Shown here: piece by piece, positions 1-10,893 of the stretch
Numbering within the stretch: the stretch's first letter is position 1
How the letters are laid out: each line of letters starts with the position of its first letter
Assembly: GCA_963729215.1 (NCBI GenBank)
Contig: CAVSND010000030.1
Location: 1 to 64,000, forward strand
From: CAVQJU01 sp963729215
GTDB taxonomy: Bacteria; Acidobacteriota; Vicinamibacteria; Vicinamibacterales; CAVVIG01
Direction: 5' to 3'
Length of the DNA stretch: 64,000 bases
Translations under genes and position numbers: made by a program
The notes under the pieces: generated by a model
Told to the model about the DNA's origin: nothing
Seen by the model: only the letters and a program-made list of their open reading frames with translations
Database searches by the model: none

Positions 1-2947
1 TCGCCACGCGTGCGCCGAGCAGCGACGTCACGTTCTGCCACGCCGGGCCGTAGGCGCTGTTGACGGCCAGCACAGGACTGGCGTTGAACAGGTTGTAGAC
101 GTCGATGGCGGGCAGGGCCCGCACGTGACCGAACTTGAACGCCCGGCTGACGCGGAAGTCGAACTGCCGGTTCCATCCTTCGTTGTAGACCGAATTCGGC
201 GTGATCAGCGGAATCGTCACCGTCGCCGTACACGTGCCGCTCGCCGGGCAGGCTGAAAGGTTCCGGCCGAGTGACGGCGCGATGATCGCGTTGCTCGCCG
301 CGTAGTTTGCGGCTTGGGGGATCGACGGCAGCATCTGGAAATTGGCGCTCAGCTGGAACCCGCGCGGCAGCGGCGCCACGCCTTGAAACTTCAGCTGGGT
401 GTTTGCCGACCAGGGCTGGGCGACGTGGCACTGATACAGCTGCTGCGGCGAATCGACGACGAAGCACTGGTCGGTGACGGTGGCGCCCGTGCTCAAGCCG
501 CCGGCGAGGACGAATCCCCTCCGCCTGTAGTTCGCCGTCGCGTCGATGCCGTTGAAGACCTGCGTCCGGCTGCCAAAATTGGCTGCCGGCACGATCGAAT
601 TGTTGACCTGTCCGAACCGGTTGGGGTTCACATCGTACAGCCCGCAGATCTGACTGCCGCCGCCGTTCGGCAGGCCGGGGTTCGTCGGCTCGGTGATGCA
701 GTACGGACTGTAATCGGCCGGCGTGACCGCCAGGTTGTCGGTGACGCGTGAAGTTCCCGTACCAGGTGCGGAAATAACCGACAGTTCGCCGAAAGGCCGG
801 GGCGAAGCTCGCGCTGGATCGACGCGGACGCCGTCCAGTTGTACTGGCGTTTGTACCAGCCATTGATCGTGTCGGGCGTATAGTTCGTCGTCCGCACCAC
901 GGTGCCGAACGCGCTGTTGTTGATCGCTCCGCACGTCTGACCATTCGCGGAGTTGGCGGCTGGATTCTGCAGGTTGCAGCCGGGCACGAAATTGGGATTG
1001 GCGGCGTCGGCCGCGGAGAAGCCCGGATCGCTCCACGTCCTGGTCGTGCTGATGACCATCAGGTTGACCGGATTGTTGAGCTGCACGATGCCGCCCGGCG
1101 GGTCGAACGCAAGGTTGCGCGAGAAAGACGCTTTGATCGCCGTCCGGCCGTCGCCCGACAGGTCGTACGCCACGCCGATGCGCGGGTTGATGTCCTTGAA
1201 GTTCGGAATGTTGTTCTGCGCCGGGAAATCGCGCTCCGGCACGAACGGACCGGCCGGCAGATGCTGCACCGGGACGCTTCCCACTTCTCCGTCGTAGCGC
1301 AGGCCGAGATTGAGCGTCAGCCGATGCATCTTCCATTGATCGCCGACGAACGCCGCGTAATAGTCCACGCGCTGCGCCCAGTTGTACGGCGTCGCCCACT
1401 CGGTCACCGACGACGGCTTCTGGTTGTTGAAGGTGTAGGTCAGCGCGTCGGCGGCGATGAACGATTCCTTGGTCTGGATGCCCTGCATGGTCTGGAGGCC
1501 GAACTGGAAGGCGTGCTTGCCGCCGCACATACGACAGCGTGACGTTCTGGTTGATCTGCTTGCTCTTCTGGTTGCCCCACGAGCCGCCGGGCGTCTGCAA
1601 CTGGCCGCCGGCCGCCCCGTAGCGGTAGTTGGTGGACGACTCGAGAATCGATCGATCGGCGAAGGTTCCCGTGCCTTCCGTCGCGCGCTCGAGATCGGTG
1701 TACTGGTAGGTGCCGCCGGCCCACAACAGCAGATTCGGCGAGACGGTGTAGGTCCACGTGCTCATCACACGGTATTCGGGGAAGAGATGATGGCTGCCCG
1801 CCGCTTCGGGCGAGATGTTGCCGCTCAGGGCGAAGAAACAGCTGCAGTTGCTCTCGGAGGACACCATGGCCGTGAACTTGTTCTTCGGCGAGGCCTGCCA
1901 GGTGACGCGCGCGTCGGTCGTCTTGTAGGTGTTGAGCGTATACGCGGGGCGGCTCGGGTCGGGCGTGTAGAGCATGGTGCCCTGCGTCAGGTTGTAGTAG
2001 TTGCCGGGCTGGTAGTCGGACGTCACCCAATTCCGGAAGCCGACGATGAACCAGAGCTTGTTCTGGATGAGAGGCCCGCCGAGCGAGCCGTTGTAGTCGT
2101 GACGGTCGCGAATGTCGCCCGGCACCGTCGCGCCGCGCGCGCGCAGCGCGTCGTTCAGGTTGTTGGCCTGCATGCCCGCATTGGAGAAGTCCAGACGCAA
2201 GGTACCGCCGAACTGGTTGCCGCCGTCCTTCGTGACCATGTTGATATGGCCGCCGCCGGTTTGCGCGGTCGGATCGAAGCCGCCGGTCTCGACGACCACT
2301 TCCTGAAGCATCGACGGGTTCTCGCTCGACAGGATGTTGCCCGACGCCAGCAGGCTGTTCGAGTTCATCCCGTCGCGAAACTGCTGAAAGTCGGCGCTGC
2401 TGCCGCCATGAATCGAGAAGGCCTGGCCGGTCTCGCTGGCGCTGCCGCCGACATCCTGCGTGCCGAGGGCGCCGGGGATCAGGTTCGCGAACGCGCCGGC
2501 GTTCTTGGGCAGCGGCAACGCTTCGATCAGCGCTTGATTCACCACGGTCTGCACGCGCGTATTCACCGTGTCGACGATCGGCGATTCGCTGGTCACCGTG
2601 ACCGTCTCGCCGAGCGCGCCAAGCTGAAGCGTCACGTTCACGCCGGCCGTGAAACCGGTGGTCAGGACGATGTTCTCGCGCTTCAGCACCTGGAAGCCGC
2701 TCAGCGTGAAGGTCAGGAGGTAGGATCCTGGCCGCAGCTCGAGGAAGGTGTAGCGGCCCTCCCCGTCGGTGACGGTGCTGCGAGATTGCTCGATCAACGC
2801 CGAGCTCGAGGCTTCGACCGTCACGCCCGGAAGCACGGCACCCGAGGGATCGCTGACCGTGCCCTGGATCGACCCGCTTTGCGCCTGCGCCACCGTCGCC
2901 GCGCTCAGGCACGCCATCACCAACGCCAACACGCGCCCCGTTTTCAT
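1..2947 (-). CDS. TonB-dependent receptor, Oar-like, partial (C-terminus beyond window edge), frameshifted
   Basis: Outer-membrane TonB-dependent transporter. Reading from the ATG at 2947 there is a signal peptide ending near AQAQ, then a carboxypeptidase-regulatory-like beta-sandwich (about residues 25-110, GTVSDPSGAVLPGV), a plug domain and the start of a long beta-barrel. The frame is continuous to about 1526. One extra base there moves it to the frame covering 1526-783, and two more extra bases near 783 and 746 restore barrel-like sequence (TDNLAVTPADYSPYC) down to position 1. The ligand is unknown; this family imports oligosaccharides, peptides or metal complexes. It is the last gene of a minus-strand group of exported proteins. 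The three shifts are all net +1 and the sequence on both sides is family-like, so I treat it as one gene with sequence errors, not a decayed one. Confidence 0.85.
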   Translation of the reverse strand, partial: MKTGRVLALVMACLSAATVAQAQSGSIQGTVSDPSGAVLPGVTVEASSSALIEQSRSTVTDGEGRYTFLELRPGSYLLTFTLSGFQVLKRENIVLTTGFTAGVNVTLQLGALGETVTVTSESPIVDTVNTRVQTVVNQALIEALPLPKNAGAFANLIPGALGTQDVGGSASETGQAFSIHGGSSADFQQFRDGMNSNSLLASGNILSSENPSMLQEVVVETGGFDPTAQTGGGHINMVTKDGGNQFGGTLRLDFSNAGMQANNLNDALRARGATVPGDIRDRHDYNGSLGGPLIQNKLWFIVGFRNWVTSDYQPGNYYNLTQGTMLYTPDPSRPAYTLNTYKTTDARVTWQASPKNKFTAMVSSESNCSCFFALSGNISPEAAGSHHLFPEYRVMSTWTYTVSPNLLLWAGGTYQYTDLERATEGTGTFADRSILESSTNYRYGAAGGQLQTPGGSWGNQKSKQINQNVTLSYVRRQARLPVRPPDHAGHPDQGIVHRRRRADLHLQQPEAVVGDRVGDAVQLGAARGLLRGVRRRSMEDASADAQSRPALRRRSGKRPGAASAGRSVRAGARFPGAEQHSELQGHQPAHRRGVRPVGRRPDGDQSVFLAQPCVRPAGRHRAAQQSGQPDGHQHDQDVERSGLLRGRRRQSQFRARLQPAESSRQLREWSDVRSDQQQRVRHRGADDELYARHDQWLVQTPVQLDGVRVDPARASPRPFGELSVISAPGTGTSRVTDNLAVTPADYSPYCITEPTNPGLPNGGGSQICGLYDVNPNRFGQVNNSIVPAANFGSRTQVFNGIDATANYRRRGFVLAGGLSTGATVTDQCFVVDSPQQLYQCHVAQPWSANTQLKFQGVAPLPRGFQLSANFQMLPSIPQAANYAASNAIIAPSLGRNLSACPASGTCTATVTIPLITPNSVYNEGWNRQFDFRVSRAFKFGHVRALPAIDVYNLFNASPVLAVNSAYGPAWQNVTSLLGARVA

Positions 2948-2999
2948 GACTGCTCTCTCCTTTGCAATCAGAGTCGGCCCGATCTTCGAGAACCGCGAG

Positions 3000-4196
3000 C
3001 TACTTCTGCTTCGCCCTCGCGAGCGGGGGAGGATAGCCGCTGACCGTCAAGCGCACGCCGGCCGGCGCGGGTGCCGTGCCGGCGTTGGCGTAATACGCGG
3101 TCACCGACAACGTCGTGCCGCGACGCAGGATCACCGGATCCGCAAAAACGAACGGGGTCGGCCAGTCGAGCGGGATGTCCTTCTCGAACAGCAGGACGTC
3201 GGTGCCGCCGTCCTGCCGTCTCGCCGAAACTTCGACAGACGTGACGCCTGGCACCACTTCGGGGCGCATGGCCAGCAGCGGCGGTGTCCGACGCCAGCAC
3301 CATCTGCGCACGGAAGCGCTTCGCCGTGACGCCTGCCGGCACGTCGCCTTTCGCCTCGAGCACGATGTCTGCCGGGAGCCTGCGAAGACGGAGTATCCGC
3401 ATCCGCGAAGACGAGGCCCACCGCCCCGCGATCGACAACCGTCTGGTTCAGGTGCTGGTAGTGAATCTCGACGGCGATATGCGTGCCAGCCGGAAGTCTG
3501 AACGCCGCGCCCGCCGGGAGCTTCGTGAAGCCATACCACGGCGTCCAGCTGCCGACCCACTGCCCGGTCTCCTGGATCGTCAAGAACGCCGCGCGCACCA
3601 CGCGGCGGTCGCCGGGCTTGTACTCGATGGCGCTGACCCGCCGCTCCGTCGTCAATCCGAGATCGACGACAGTACGCTTGACGTCGTTCGGCTGTTTGGG
3701 TGCGATCGTGATCGGCTCGAGCGCGCGTGACAGCGTGGGCTCGCCGAGCGGCCAGGCCGTCAAGTCGGCGGACGCCCGGACCGCCTGCGGCTTCGGGGTG
3801 CTGGAGTCCGACGTGTTCGTGAAGACGGCGCCGCCGTTTCTCGGTCCCAGTCCTTCCATCCACGACACGATGAACTGCGATTCGCGCAGCGTGATGGTGT
3901 TCGCGTTCGCAAACCGCCCGTATCCCGAAAAGGCCGGCCATGGCGGCATGTGGCGGGCGAGCACCGCGGCGCTGATTTTCCGCTTCTGCAGCCACACGTC
4001 TTCGTAGGTCGCGAGCGGAAAGGACGGCCCGCCGTCGATGTGGCACATCACGCAATGGCTGTTCAGGATGCGCACGATCTCGCGGTCGAAGAGCACCGTC
4101 GTCGTCACGGTTTCGTGAGACAGCAGCGTCCGCGGCCAGCACATGACGACCGCGGTCACCAGCGCGACACCCGCGGACGAGCACCACTCGCTGCAT
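3000..4196 (-). CDS. secreted CxxCH heme / type II copper monooxygenase-like protein, frameshifted
   Basis: An ATG at 4196 starts a hydrophobic leader (MQRVVLV, continuing VALVTAVVMCW after a one-base correction near 4169). A covalent heme c motif CVMCH follows, within a segment typical of acidobacterial copper type II ascorbate-dependent monooxygenase-like proteins (LFDREIVRILNSHC, later HMPPWP and EIHYQHLNQ). The C-terminal beta domain ends PPPLARAKQK. Three net +1 shifts (about 4169, 3383, 3281) interrupt it; summed they restore a 398-residue frame. It may be an exported electron-transfer or oxidative enzyme. Whether copper is bound cannot be judged because the His ligands lie partly in the disrupted region. 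The next gene upstream carries a heavy-metal-binding domain, which suggests a shared role in metal or redox handling. Confidence 0.6.
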   Translation of the reverse strand: MQRVVLVRGCRAGDRGRHVLAADAAVSRNRDDDGALRPRDRAHPEQPLRDVPHRRRAVLSARDLRRRVAAEAENQRRGARPPHAAMAGLFGIRAVCEREHHHAARIAVHRVVDGRTGTEKRRRRLHEHVGLQHPEAAGGPGVRRLDGLAARRAHAVTRARADHDRTQTAERRQAYCRRSRIDDGAAGQRHRVQARRPPRGARGVLDDPGDRAVGRQLDAVVWLHEAPGGRGVQTSGWHAYRRRDSLPAPEPDGCRSRGGGPRLRGCGYSVFAGSRQTSCSRRKATCRQASRRSASVRRWCWRRTPPLLAMRPEVVPGVTSVEVSARRQDGGTDVLLFEKDIPLDWPTPFVFADPVILRRGTTLSVTAYYANAGTAPAPAGVRLTVSGYPPPLARAKQK

Positions 4197-4202
4197 CGCG
4201 CG

Positions 4203-5207
4203 TCAGTCGGCGGGCGGGACGACGTTGAAGGTGAAGGCGAAGGTGTGCAGCTGGTCGTGGCGACGGAACTGCGTCCAGGCGCGGTAGCGGCCGGGCTTCG
4301 GCATGAGACCTTCGAATGTCACGTCCGGTCCGCCGCGCAGCTTCTCGAGATCCGCATCAGGCGGAATCAGAAACACCGGTGGCCCGCCATCGTCGTCCGG
4401 CATCGCGAGAATGTCGAGCGGGTGCGAGTGGACGTACTCGGCCATGTCTTCGCTCATGATCAGCGTGTGCCCGAAGGCGCCGAGGTAGGTCTGCAGGTCG
4501 GTAATCGGCCGGCCGGTAGCGGTGTCGGTGAGGTGATAGGTGAGGTGTCCGTACAGGCCGACGACGAACTGCTGCGGGTCGTAGGTGAGCGTCGCGGTGA
4601 TGTCGCCGTCGGTCTTGGTCAGGACCGTGTCCGGCACGAGATGCGCGCTGTCGCCGACGAGATCGCCCTCGTATCCCGCGGTGACGAGCGGACGGGCCAG
4701 GAACTGCGACGAGCCGCCGGCTGGAAGGAAGTCCGACAGCACCTTGTAGTAGCCGGCCTTCGGCAGCGTGACGTCGATCGTCCACGTCCCGTCGGTGAGC
4801 TCCTGCGGATGAATGTGCTGGAAGTACTCCATGTCCTGGCTGATGAGGAACAGGTGGTACTGCCGCTCGTGCACGAGCTCGAACTTCTTCGTGACCTCGC
4901 CGGTGGCGGGATGGCTGATCCTGAAACGCAGCGACGTCTTCTGTCCGGGCCTGACGACCGCCGGCACGGTGTGGAAGTCGAGCTGGTAGTCGCGAACGTC
5001 GAAGGGCGCGGCGTGCACGAGCGCCATGCCGCAGCGGGGACACTTTCCCTCCGCCTCGGCCGTGTAGTCCGAATGCATCGGACAGACCCAGGCGGTCGCT
5101 TCGTCGGCCGCCGCGGCAGCCGGAGGAACGGCCGCCTGCTGCCTGGTGCTGACGAACGTGGTCGCGCTCAGCAGCGTCGCCGAAATCAGAACAAGGCGCC
5201 TCAGCAT
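4203..5207 (-). CDS. secreted heavy-metal-binding-domain protein
   Basis: 334 residues. An N-terminal signal segment (MLRRLVLISATLLSATTF) is followed at about residues 40-65 by a heavy-metal-binding domain with the CPMH...CPRCGM pattern seen in copper and zinc resistance proteins. The remainder is beta-rich with His pairs (QHIHPQ, YVHSHP) that could bind metal. The stop lies a few bases before the start of the CxxCH/monooxygenase-like gene, so the two are probably co-transcribed. It may be a periplasmic metal chaperone or sensor; no enzymatic motif is visible. The reading frame is intact. Confidence 0.65.
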   Translation of the reverse strand: MLRRLVLISATLLSATTFVSTRQQAAVPPAAAAADEATAWVCPMHSDYTAEAEGKCPRCGMALVHAAPFDVRDYQLDFHTVPAVVRPGQKTSLRFRISHPATGEVTKKFELVHERQYHLFLISQDMEYFQHIHPQELTDGTWTIDVTLPKAGYYKVLSDFLPAGGSSQFLARPLVTAGYEGDLVGDSAHLVPDTVLTKTDGDITATLTYDPQQFVVGLYGHLTYHLTDTATGRPITDLQTYLGAFGHTLIMSEDMAEYVHSHPLDILAMPDDDGGPPVFLIPPDADLEKLRGGPDVTFEGLMPKPGRYRAWTQFRRHDQLHTFAFTFNVVPPAD

Positions 5208-5232
5208 GCTGGTGTCCGTGCTCGGCCGCTCG

Positions 5233-7175
5233 TCAGCGATGGGGGCTGGTGGCGTTCCCTTCGTAGATGCCCGAGCCCGGACCTGGCAGCTCGCCGGCGC
5301 GCGGCCCCGTGTACCTGCCGACGTGGAGCCCGGTCCGATTATCCACCCAATAGATCAAGCCGTCACGAAAGACCGGATAGGTCCGCGCGATTCCGTGCGG
5401 CAGCGTGATCGCGTATCCCACTTCGCGCGGCGTGTGCGGATTGGAGATGTCGATGACGCGGATGCCGTGGCCATACCAGCCGTTGAACACCAGGTTCTTG
5501 AACACGGTCGGGTTGTGGTTCTGCTGGGCCACCGCGCGGCGCGGCTGCCCGTTCGGCTCGGTGTTCGCCTGATCGAGGCAATCGTCGAGCCGGTTGTCCG
5601 GAATGGCGAATGCGCCGACCATGATCGGCACGATCTCGGATTCGACCGACAACATCCGGGCGTAGTTGAGCGGGCAGCCGCCGTTCTCGTCGGTGATCCA
5701 GACATACGCCGGCCGGTTCCTGGTGTTGCCTCGAACCTGGGCCGGCCGGTTCGGCACGATCACGGCGCTATGCGTGCCCGTCGGCGTCGCGTTGACCGGT
5801 GGATACACGTCGAAGCGCGAGCGGGTCATCAGCACGAGATAGCGCTCGGCCTTGGCCTGCGCGGAGGCGCCGGAGGCCAGAAACGCTTTCAGCCCCGGGT
5901 CGTCGTTGATCACCATGTGGACGCAATCGTTGGCGAGAGCGGACAGCTTGGCCGCATCGATGCCGCCGGTGTCTCCACTCACAATCGTCGATCGCTGGTT
6001 GCATCCGGCCGTGCCTGCGGCCAGCTCTGCGTCGGTGTGATGGGCGACGCCCTCGGAGTTGAGGATGTAGAAGCCCGCCGTCGTCCCGGCGACGTAGACG
6101 CGCTCGCCATCGTCGCTGATCGACAGCGAGTGCAGGCGGTTCTGCTCCTGATTCTGGAAGTTGCCGCCGCGGCCCGACCGATTCTTCAATTGGCTGAAGT
6201 CGAGGAATCGGCCGTCGGAAAAGAGCCCCGTGGCATCGGCCTTTTCGTTGATCGGCGGGCCGCCGACTTCCTGGAGACTGAAGCCCGCCAGGAACTTCGC
6301 CTTGGGCAGCATCTCGCCCGTCTTTTCGTCGGTCATCGCCATCACCAGCGCGTCGGGCACCTTCAGTCCCGGATGCTCGGCGTCGGGCACGCCGCCGGTC
6401 CAGTTCGTGACGTAGGCGAGGATGCGATTGGTAGTTGGACGGATCGTGCCAGAGGAAGAACTCGTGCGTCTGGATGCCGTAGTCGCTGGGAGTGCTGTGC
6501 GCCATCGGCAGGCAGGTATTCATGTCGATGCGATACGCTTCCAGCCGGCCGGTGTTGTTGCCGCCGCCGTTGCGCACCAGGAGGTAACGATCCTCACCGC
6601 GCCGAGGTCTTGTAGACCAGCGACCGCAGCTCGCGATCGTCGTTGCCACGGTTGCCCTCGACGTTGGCGGGAATCTCGCCGACCTGCACCGGTGGATCCT
6701 TTTCCGCATTCGGCTGGATCTTGAAGATGTTGATCGCGTGCCGCTTGCCGGCGCCGTTGCCGTGGCCGACGAAGATGCAGTTGCCGGCGATGCCGAGACC
6801 CCGCCCGTCTCCGGCCGCCTCCAGATCGCCGTCCTTCCAGTTGCCGGTCGCTTCGTCCTTGACCGAGGGCACGGTGAGCACCCAGTGCAGATGCTCCATG
6901 TTCCGGAACAGATGCAGGTTTTTTTCGAGCAGCGCGGCGCCCGCCCTGGCGTCCGCCTCCGAGGACTTCGGATCCAGATTACCGGTGCGGCCGATGCGCA
7001 CCGACGGCATGTCGCCAATCGGCGTATCGAAGGTGCTCGGCTGGCAGCCGGCCGGATCCTTGGAGAAGTCGACGCATTGACCAGCGAGCAGGGGCCGATG
7101 CAGGGCGCCTGACGCCACCGCCAACGCGGATCCACACACCATCGCGATCAATCGCTTGTTCGGGTTGGTCACCAT
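5233..7175 (-). CDS. secreted LVIVD-type beta-propeller protein, frameshifted
   Basis: About 645 residues once two net +1 shifts (near 6598 and 6433) are corrected. The start is an ATG at 7175 followed by a hydrophobic leader (LIAMVCGSALAVASGAL). The body contains repeated segments of the kind found in LVIVD/choice-of-anchor propeller proteins, for example IRVIDISNPHTPREVGYA near the C-terminus and LHSLSISDDGERVYVAGT in the middle. There is no catalytic motif, so a binding or surface role is the most that can be said. Both shifts fall between matching family-like sequence (YKTSAR to EDRYLLVRN; HDPSN to TNRILAYVTNW), which argues for sequence error and against a pseudogene. Confidence 0.6.
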
Positions 7176-7537
7176 TCAGACCCTCCGTGCTGAGACTTCA
7201 CGTTGTGCCGGCGACGAGCGTGTCGCAGAGGCCGTCTCCTCGTCCACCAGCCCGGCAAGCCACCGCCTCCACCCTTCGAGCGGTGACCGAATTCGTTGAT
7301 GTCCGACTCGCGGCTCAAGACGACGGGCGCTCGAGACTCTTCGTCAGATTTTGCGCCCGGAGAGCGAATCCTGCAACCAGCAAGGGCGAGGCGAACTTCA
7401 TTCACTTTCCTCGAGGCATGGGACTATCGAGACTCAAGCTCCCGGCAGGGGCCGGAACGATGAGAAATATCAACACGGTCGCCAAGCTGGTGGACATGTG
7501 CTCACGGGAACCGGGAGTACGGAGGAAACGGTAATCC
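7176..7537. other. intergenic gap, no gene recognised
   Basis: This 362-base gap lies between the propeller gene (start 7175) and the stop of the second TonB receptor (7538). The open frames present on both strands have arginine-rich, low-complexity translations with no domain signature. It should hold the promoter of the minus-strand propeller gene. I see no hairpin array, tandem repeat or RNA motif. Confidence 0.5.
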
Positions 7538-10500
7538 CTAGAAATCGACCGTGGCGTTGAACCTGATAAATCGCGGCGTCAGGATCGTCATCGGCACCAG
7601 ATAGTTCGACCCCGTCCCGTAGTTCTGATTGAAGGTCAGGCCCGTGTTCGAGTTGAAGAGGTTGTAGAGATCCGCGCCAAGCGTCGTCTTGTACCTTCCG
7701 AAGTTCAGGACTTTCGCGGCGCGGAGATCGACGGTGTTGACGCGTGGACCGTAGGTCGTCCCGGGCTGAATGAGGTTGTAGGTCGTCGTGCCGGTCGCGT
7801 TGGTGAAGTTGGCGGCCAGCGAGGTCCCATTGGTCCCCACCGTCGTGTCGGTGGGCCCTGTCGTGGCGTTCGGCTTCGATTGGACGATCCCACTGACCAG
7901 CACGTCCACTTTGGGAATCTGATACGACGCGAGGCCCCGGAACTGCGTGAGCCAGTTCTCGGCGACGTGACACGAGCTCGCCGTCTGATACGGCGTGCTC
8001 GCGATGTTGTTGGCGGCGTTGGTCAACGCGATGTTGTAGATCTCCGGCACCTGCGCCGCCATCGCGCAGAAGTCGGTCACCCCCCGCCCGGTGCTCGTTC
8101 CGCCCTGGAACGTGAAACCGTTGTGCATCCGGGAGCTGATCGTGATGTCCACGCCGTGCCAGTAGACGCTCTCGCCGCCGTAGTTGTTCGCGCTGGTGTA
8201 CAGGTCCTGGATGTTCGTCGGCACGCCGGGATTGAGCACCTGGTACGTCGCCGGATATCCGCCTCCGCCCGGCAGGTTCGCGTTCAGCGGCGCGGTGATG
8301 GTTTGCGAGGAGAAATCATCGGGCGTGAGCAGCGTGTTCTTGAACACGAAGAAGCCGTTGAACCATCGGCGGTTGTAGCTGACTTCTATCGACGTGCGGG
8401 GCATGATTTCCTGCTGTATGCCGATTCCGAACTGCCAGTCCGACGGCCGGACGCCCCACCCGTGCAGGGCCGCCGGATCGATTTGCGTCTGACCGGCCGC
8501 GGTCCCGAATCCGGTCGACGAATACGGACCGCACTCGCCGTTCGCCGCCGGATTCGTCAGGTTGCAGTCCGGCAGGAAGTTGCCGTTGGCGTCGTTCCAC
8601 GTCCGATTGACGGTGGTCTGGAAGTTCGGACCGATTCTGCCGTTGCGGCCGTCCATCGCAGGGTTCGAAATCGTGTAGTTCTGTTGATTGTTCGCGCCCT
8701 GCAGGTACTTGCCCAGGTTCACGCGGACCGACGTCTTCCCTTTTCCGGTCACGTCCCAGGCCACGCCCATCCGTGGCGTGATGTCGTTGAAGGCGTTGAC
8801 GCCGTCCGACGCCGGGAACGTGATCGGCGCCGGGTTGTACGGTCCGGCGACCGGCGCGCCGTTGTGGTCGGCCGGGAAGAAACTCCACGCGCGGTCGTAT
8901 CTGATCGCGCCCTGCAGCGTGAACCGCCCGAGCGTCCACTGGTCCTGCGCATAGAAAGCCGCGGATTCTGTTCGATCGCTGATCTGCCACGGGGCGATGC
9001 GCATCGTCAGGCCGATGGGCTGGTTGGGACCGAGGAACAGGTACGTCAGGTTCGTCGAGCTCGCGAAGTCCTCGATCTCCTCGGTGAAGGTACGCGCCCT
9101 GATAGCCGAACTTCATGCTGTGCGCGCCGGTGACGTACGACGCCGACGCGCGCCAGACTTTCGGCGACTGGTAGTTGTTGAAGTAGTCGTCGAGGCCGCG
9201 AAACACCATGAACGGCGCCAGCTGGGTGACCTGCGTGAAGTTCGTGAGCGCCCCGGGAGGCGCCATCCAGCCCCACTGGCTCGTGTAGCTCGATACCCCG
9301 GCTTCGAGCAGCAGCTTGCTGGTCACGGTCGAACTCCACGTGCCCTGCCAGACGTTCTGCGGCTCGGGATTGTAGGTGGTGAAGGCCTCGGGCGACTGGA
9401 AGGCGCCGAACGACCCGGTTGCAAGCCAGTTGGAACCGGCGGCGCGACAGGCGCCGTCGCTGGTCGTCAGGTACGACGCCTGGCTGCACTGCGTCTGGTG
9501 ATCTTCGTAAAAGCTGAACTTGTTCTTCGGCGTGGCCTGCCAGGTGATCCGTCCGGAGTAGATGCCCTGGCTGCTCGCGTTTCGATCCGTGATGGCCGGA
9601 TTCGCGACGTACGTCCACGCGTTCGGGTCGCCGGCGTTGGCGTTCGCGTACGAACCCGGGATGTCCTGCGCCTGACCGAAATAGCGAATGCTGCCGTAGA
9701 ACCAGAGCGTGTCCTTCTTGATCGGACCGCCGATCGCGCCGCTCGTGTCGTAGTTGTTGTGAATCGTCGCGGGATTCTGGATGCCGTAGCTCTGCAGCGT
9801 CGCATCGAGGTTGTTGCCCTGCGACCACGATCCGGCGGCGCTGCCGAACAGCTCGCCCTTGAACACGTTGCCGCCCGCCTTCGGGATGACGTTGAGGTAG
9901 ATCCCGCCCTTTTCGGCCTCGCCGAGGCCACCAGACAGGCTCATCTGAATTTCCTGCGCGTTCGCCGTGTCGAGAATGTAGCCGGACACGCCTCCGCCGT
10001 TGAACGCGGCGCCCACGTTCAGCCCGTCGAGCGACATATTTCCTTCGTTGCCGCGCCCGCCGTGCGCGGTGAAGATCCGCATCGTGGGCGTCAGCGTCAC
10101 GTCGAGATTGCCCCCGGTCACCGAGGGAACGGCCGTGAGGATCGAATCGTAGCTGCGGGTGACAGGAAGCGTCTTGATGACGTCCGTGCTCAGCACCTCC
10201 CGCCGCGTCGCGCTCTGCACGTCCACCACCGGCGTCTCGCCGGTAACCGTGATGGTTTCCGAAACCGATCCCACTTTCATGTCGGCGTTGATCGTGATGA
10301 CTCCCGCGCCGGACACCTCGACCCCTTCGCGCCGGACCGTATTGAAGCCGGTAAGGGTGAACGTGACGGAGTAGATGCCTGGCGGCAGCTCGGTCAGCCG
10401 GTACTGGCCGGTGGCGTCGCTGACCGCGGTCCGCGTCTTCTCGATGAGCGCGGGGCTGGATACTTCAACGGTGGTGCCGGGGAGCACGCCGCCGGAGATG

Positions 10501-10595
10501 TCCTTGACGACGCCCGACAGCGTCGCTTGAGCGAAGGCCGAGGCCGGCAGCGCCAGGGCCGCAAGCGCCAATACAATCCGTCTCACACTGTTCAT
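7538..10595 (-). CDS. TonB-dependent receptor, Oar-like, one frameshift
   Basis: About 1018 residues after correcting one net +1 base near 9090. Signal peptide MNSVRRIVLALAALALPASA, then the carboxypeptidase-regulatory domain (residues about 25-105, GVVKDISGGVLPGTTVEV), plug (about 115-260, SYDSILTAVPSVTGGN and SLDGLNVGAAF), and a barrel finishing with the phenylalanine-terminated signature FNATVDF expected for outer-membrane insertion. It has the same architecture as the receptor at 1-2947 but clearly diverged sequence. The shift falls between QGAY and FTEEIEDFASS. An outer-membrane energy-coupled transporter of unknown ligand; the adjacent exported propeller protein could be a partner. Confidence 0.88.
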
Positions 10596-10893
10596 AGGCT
10601 CTCCTCACCAGCCCTCGCGCCGGCTTACAGATCGCACGAACGAGCCTAGAAGAGGTGGATGTGATTTCCCGTTGTGACGGCGTTGTGGGAGCGTAGAAAG
10701 ATCGACAAAAAGTTCAGGGCTTCAAAAACTTGTACGCGTTGTAAGAATTCAGTATGCGGGTTCGGGCACCGGGCAGCTCTGGTTGCAGATCGGCTGACGG
10801 ACGAGGCAGTATGACAGGCTGCTCAAGGGCGCAGCCTGAACGTAAAACGTCGAACGTTGAACGTAGAATTCCGTGGTGCTGGCCGGTGATCCT
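10596..10893. other. divergent intergenic region
   Basis: Gap between divergently transcribed TonB receptor (minus) and esterase (plus), so it should hold both promoters. The receptor start is preceded by a purine-rich segment (reading GGAGAG on the minus strand). The only structured element is the heptamer array listed separately at 10838-10868. Confidence 0.5.
10838..10868. repeat. 7-nt tandem array, unit RAACGTN
   Basis: Four consecutive heptamers in perfect register: GAACGTA, AAACGTC, GAACGTT, GAACGTA, then GAA. It sits just upstream of the esterase start at 10894. The same unit reappears at 16161, 24457 (minus strand) and 63821. Confidence 0.75.

Noticed and set aside
1440..2912. Long arginine-rich open frame on the minus strand inside the first TonB receptor
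   Set aside because: It is out of frame with the signal-peptide start at 2947, has no domain motif and is a GC-driven shadow of the receptor.
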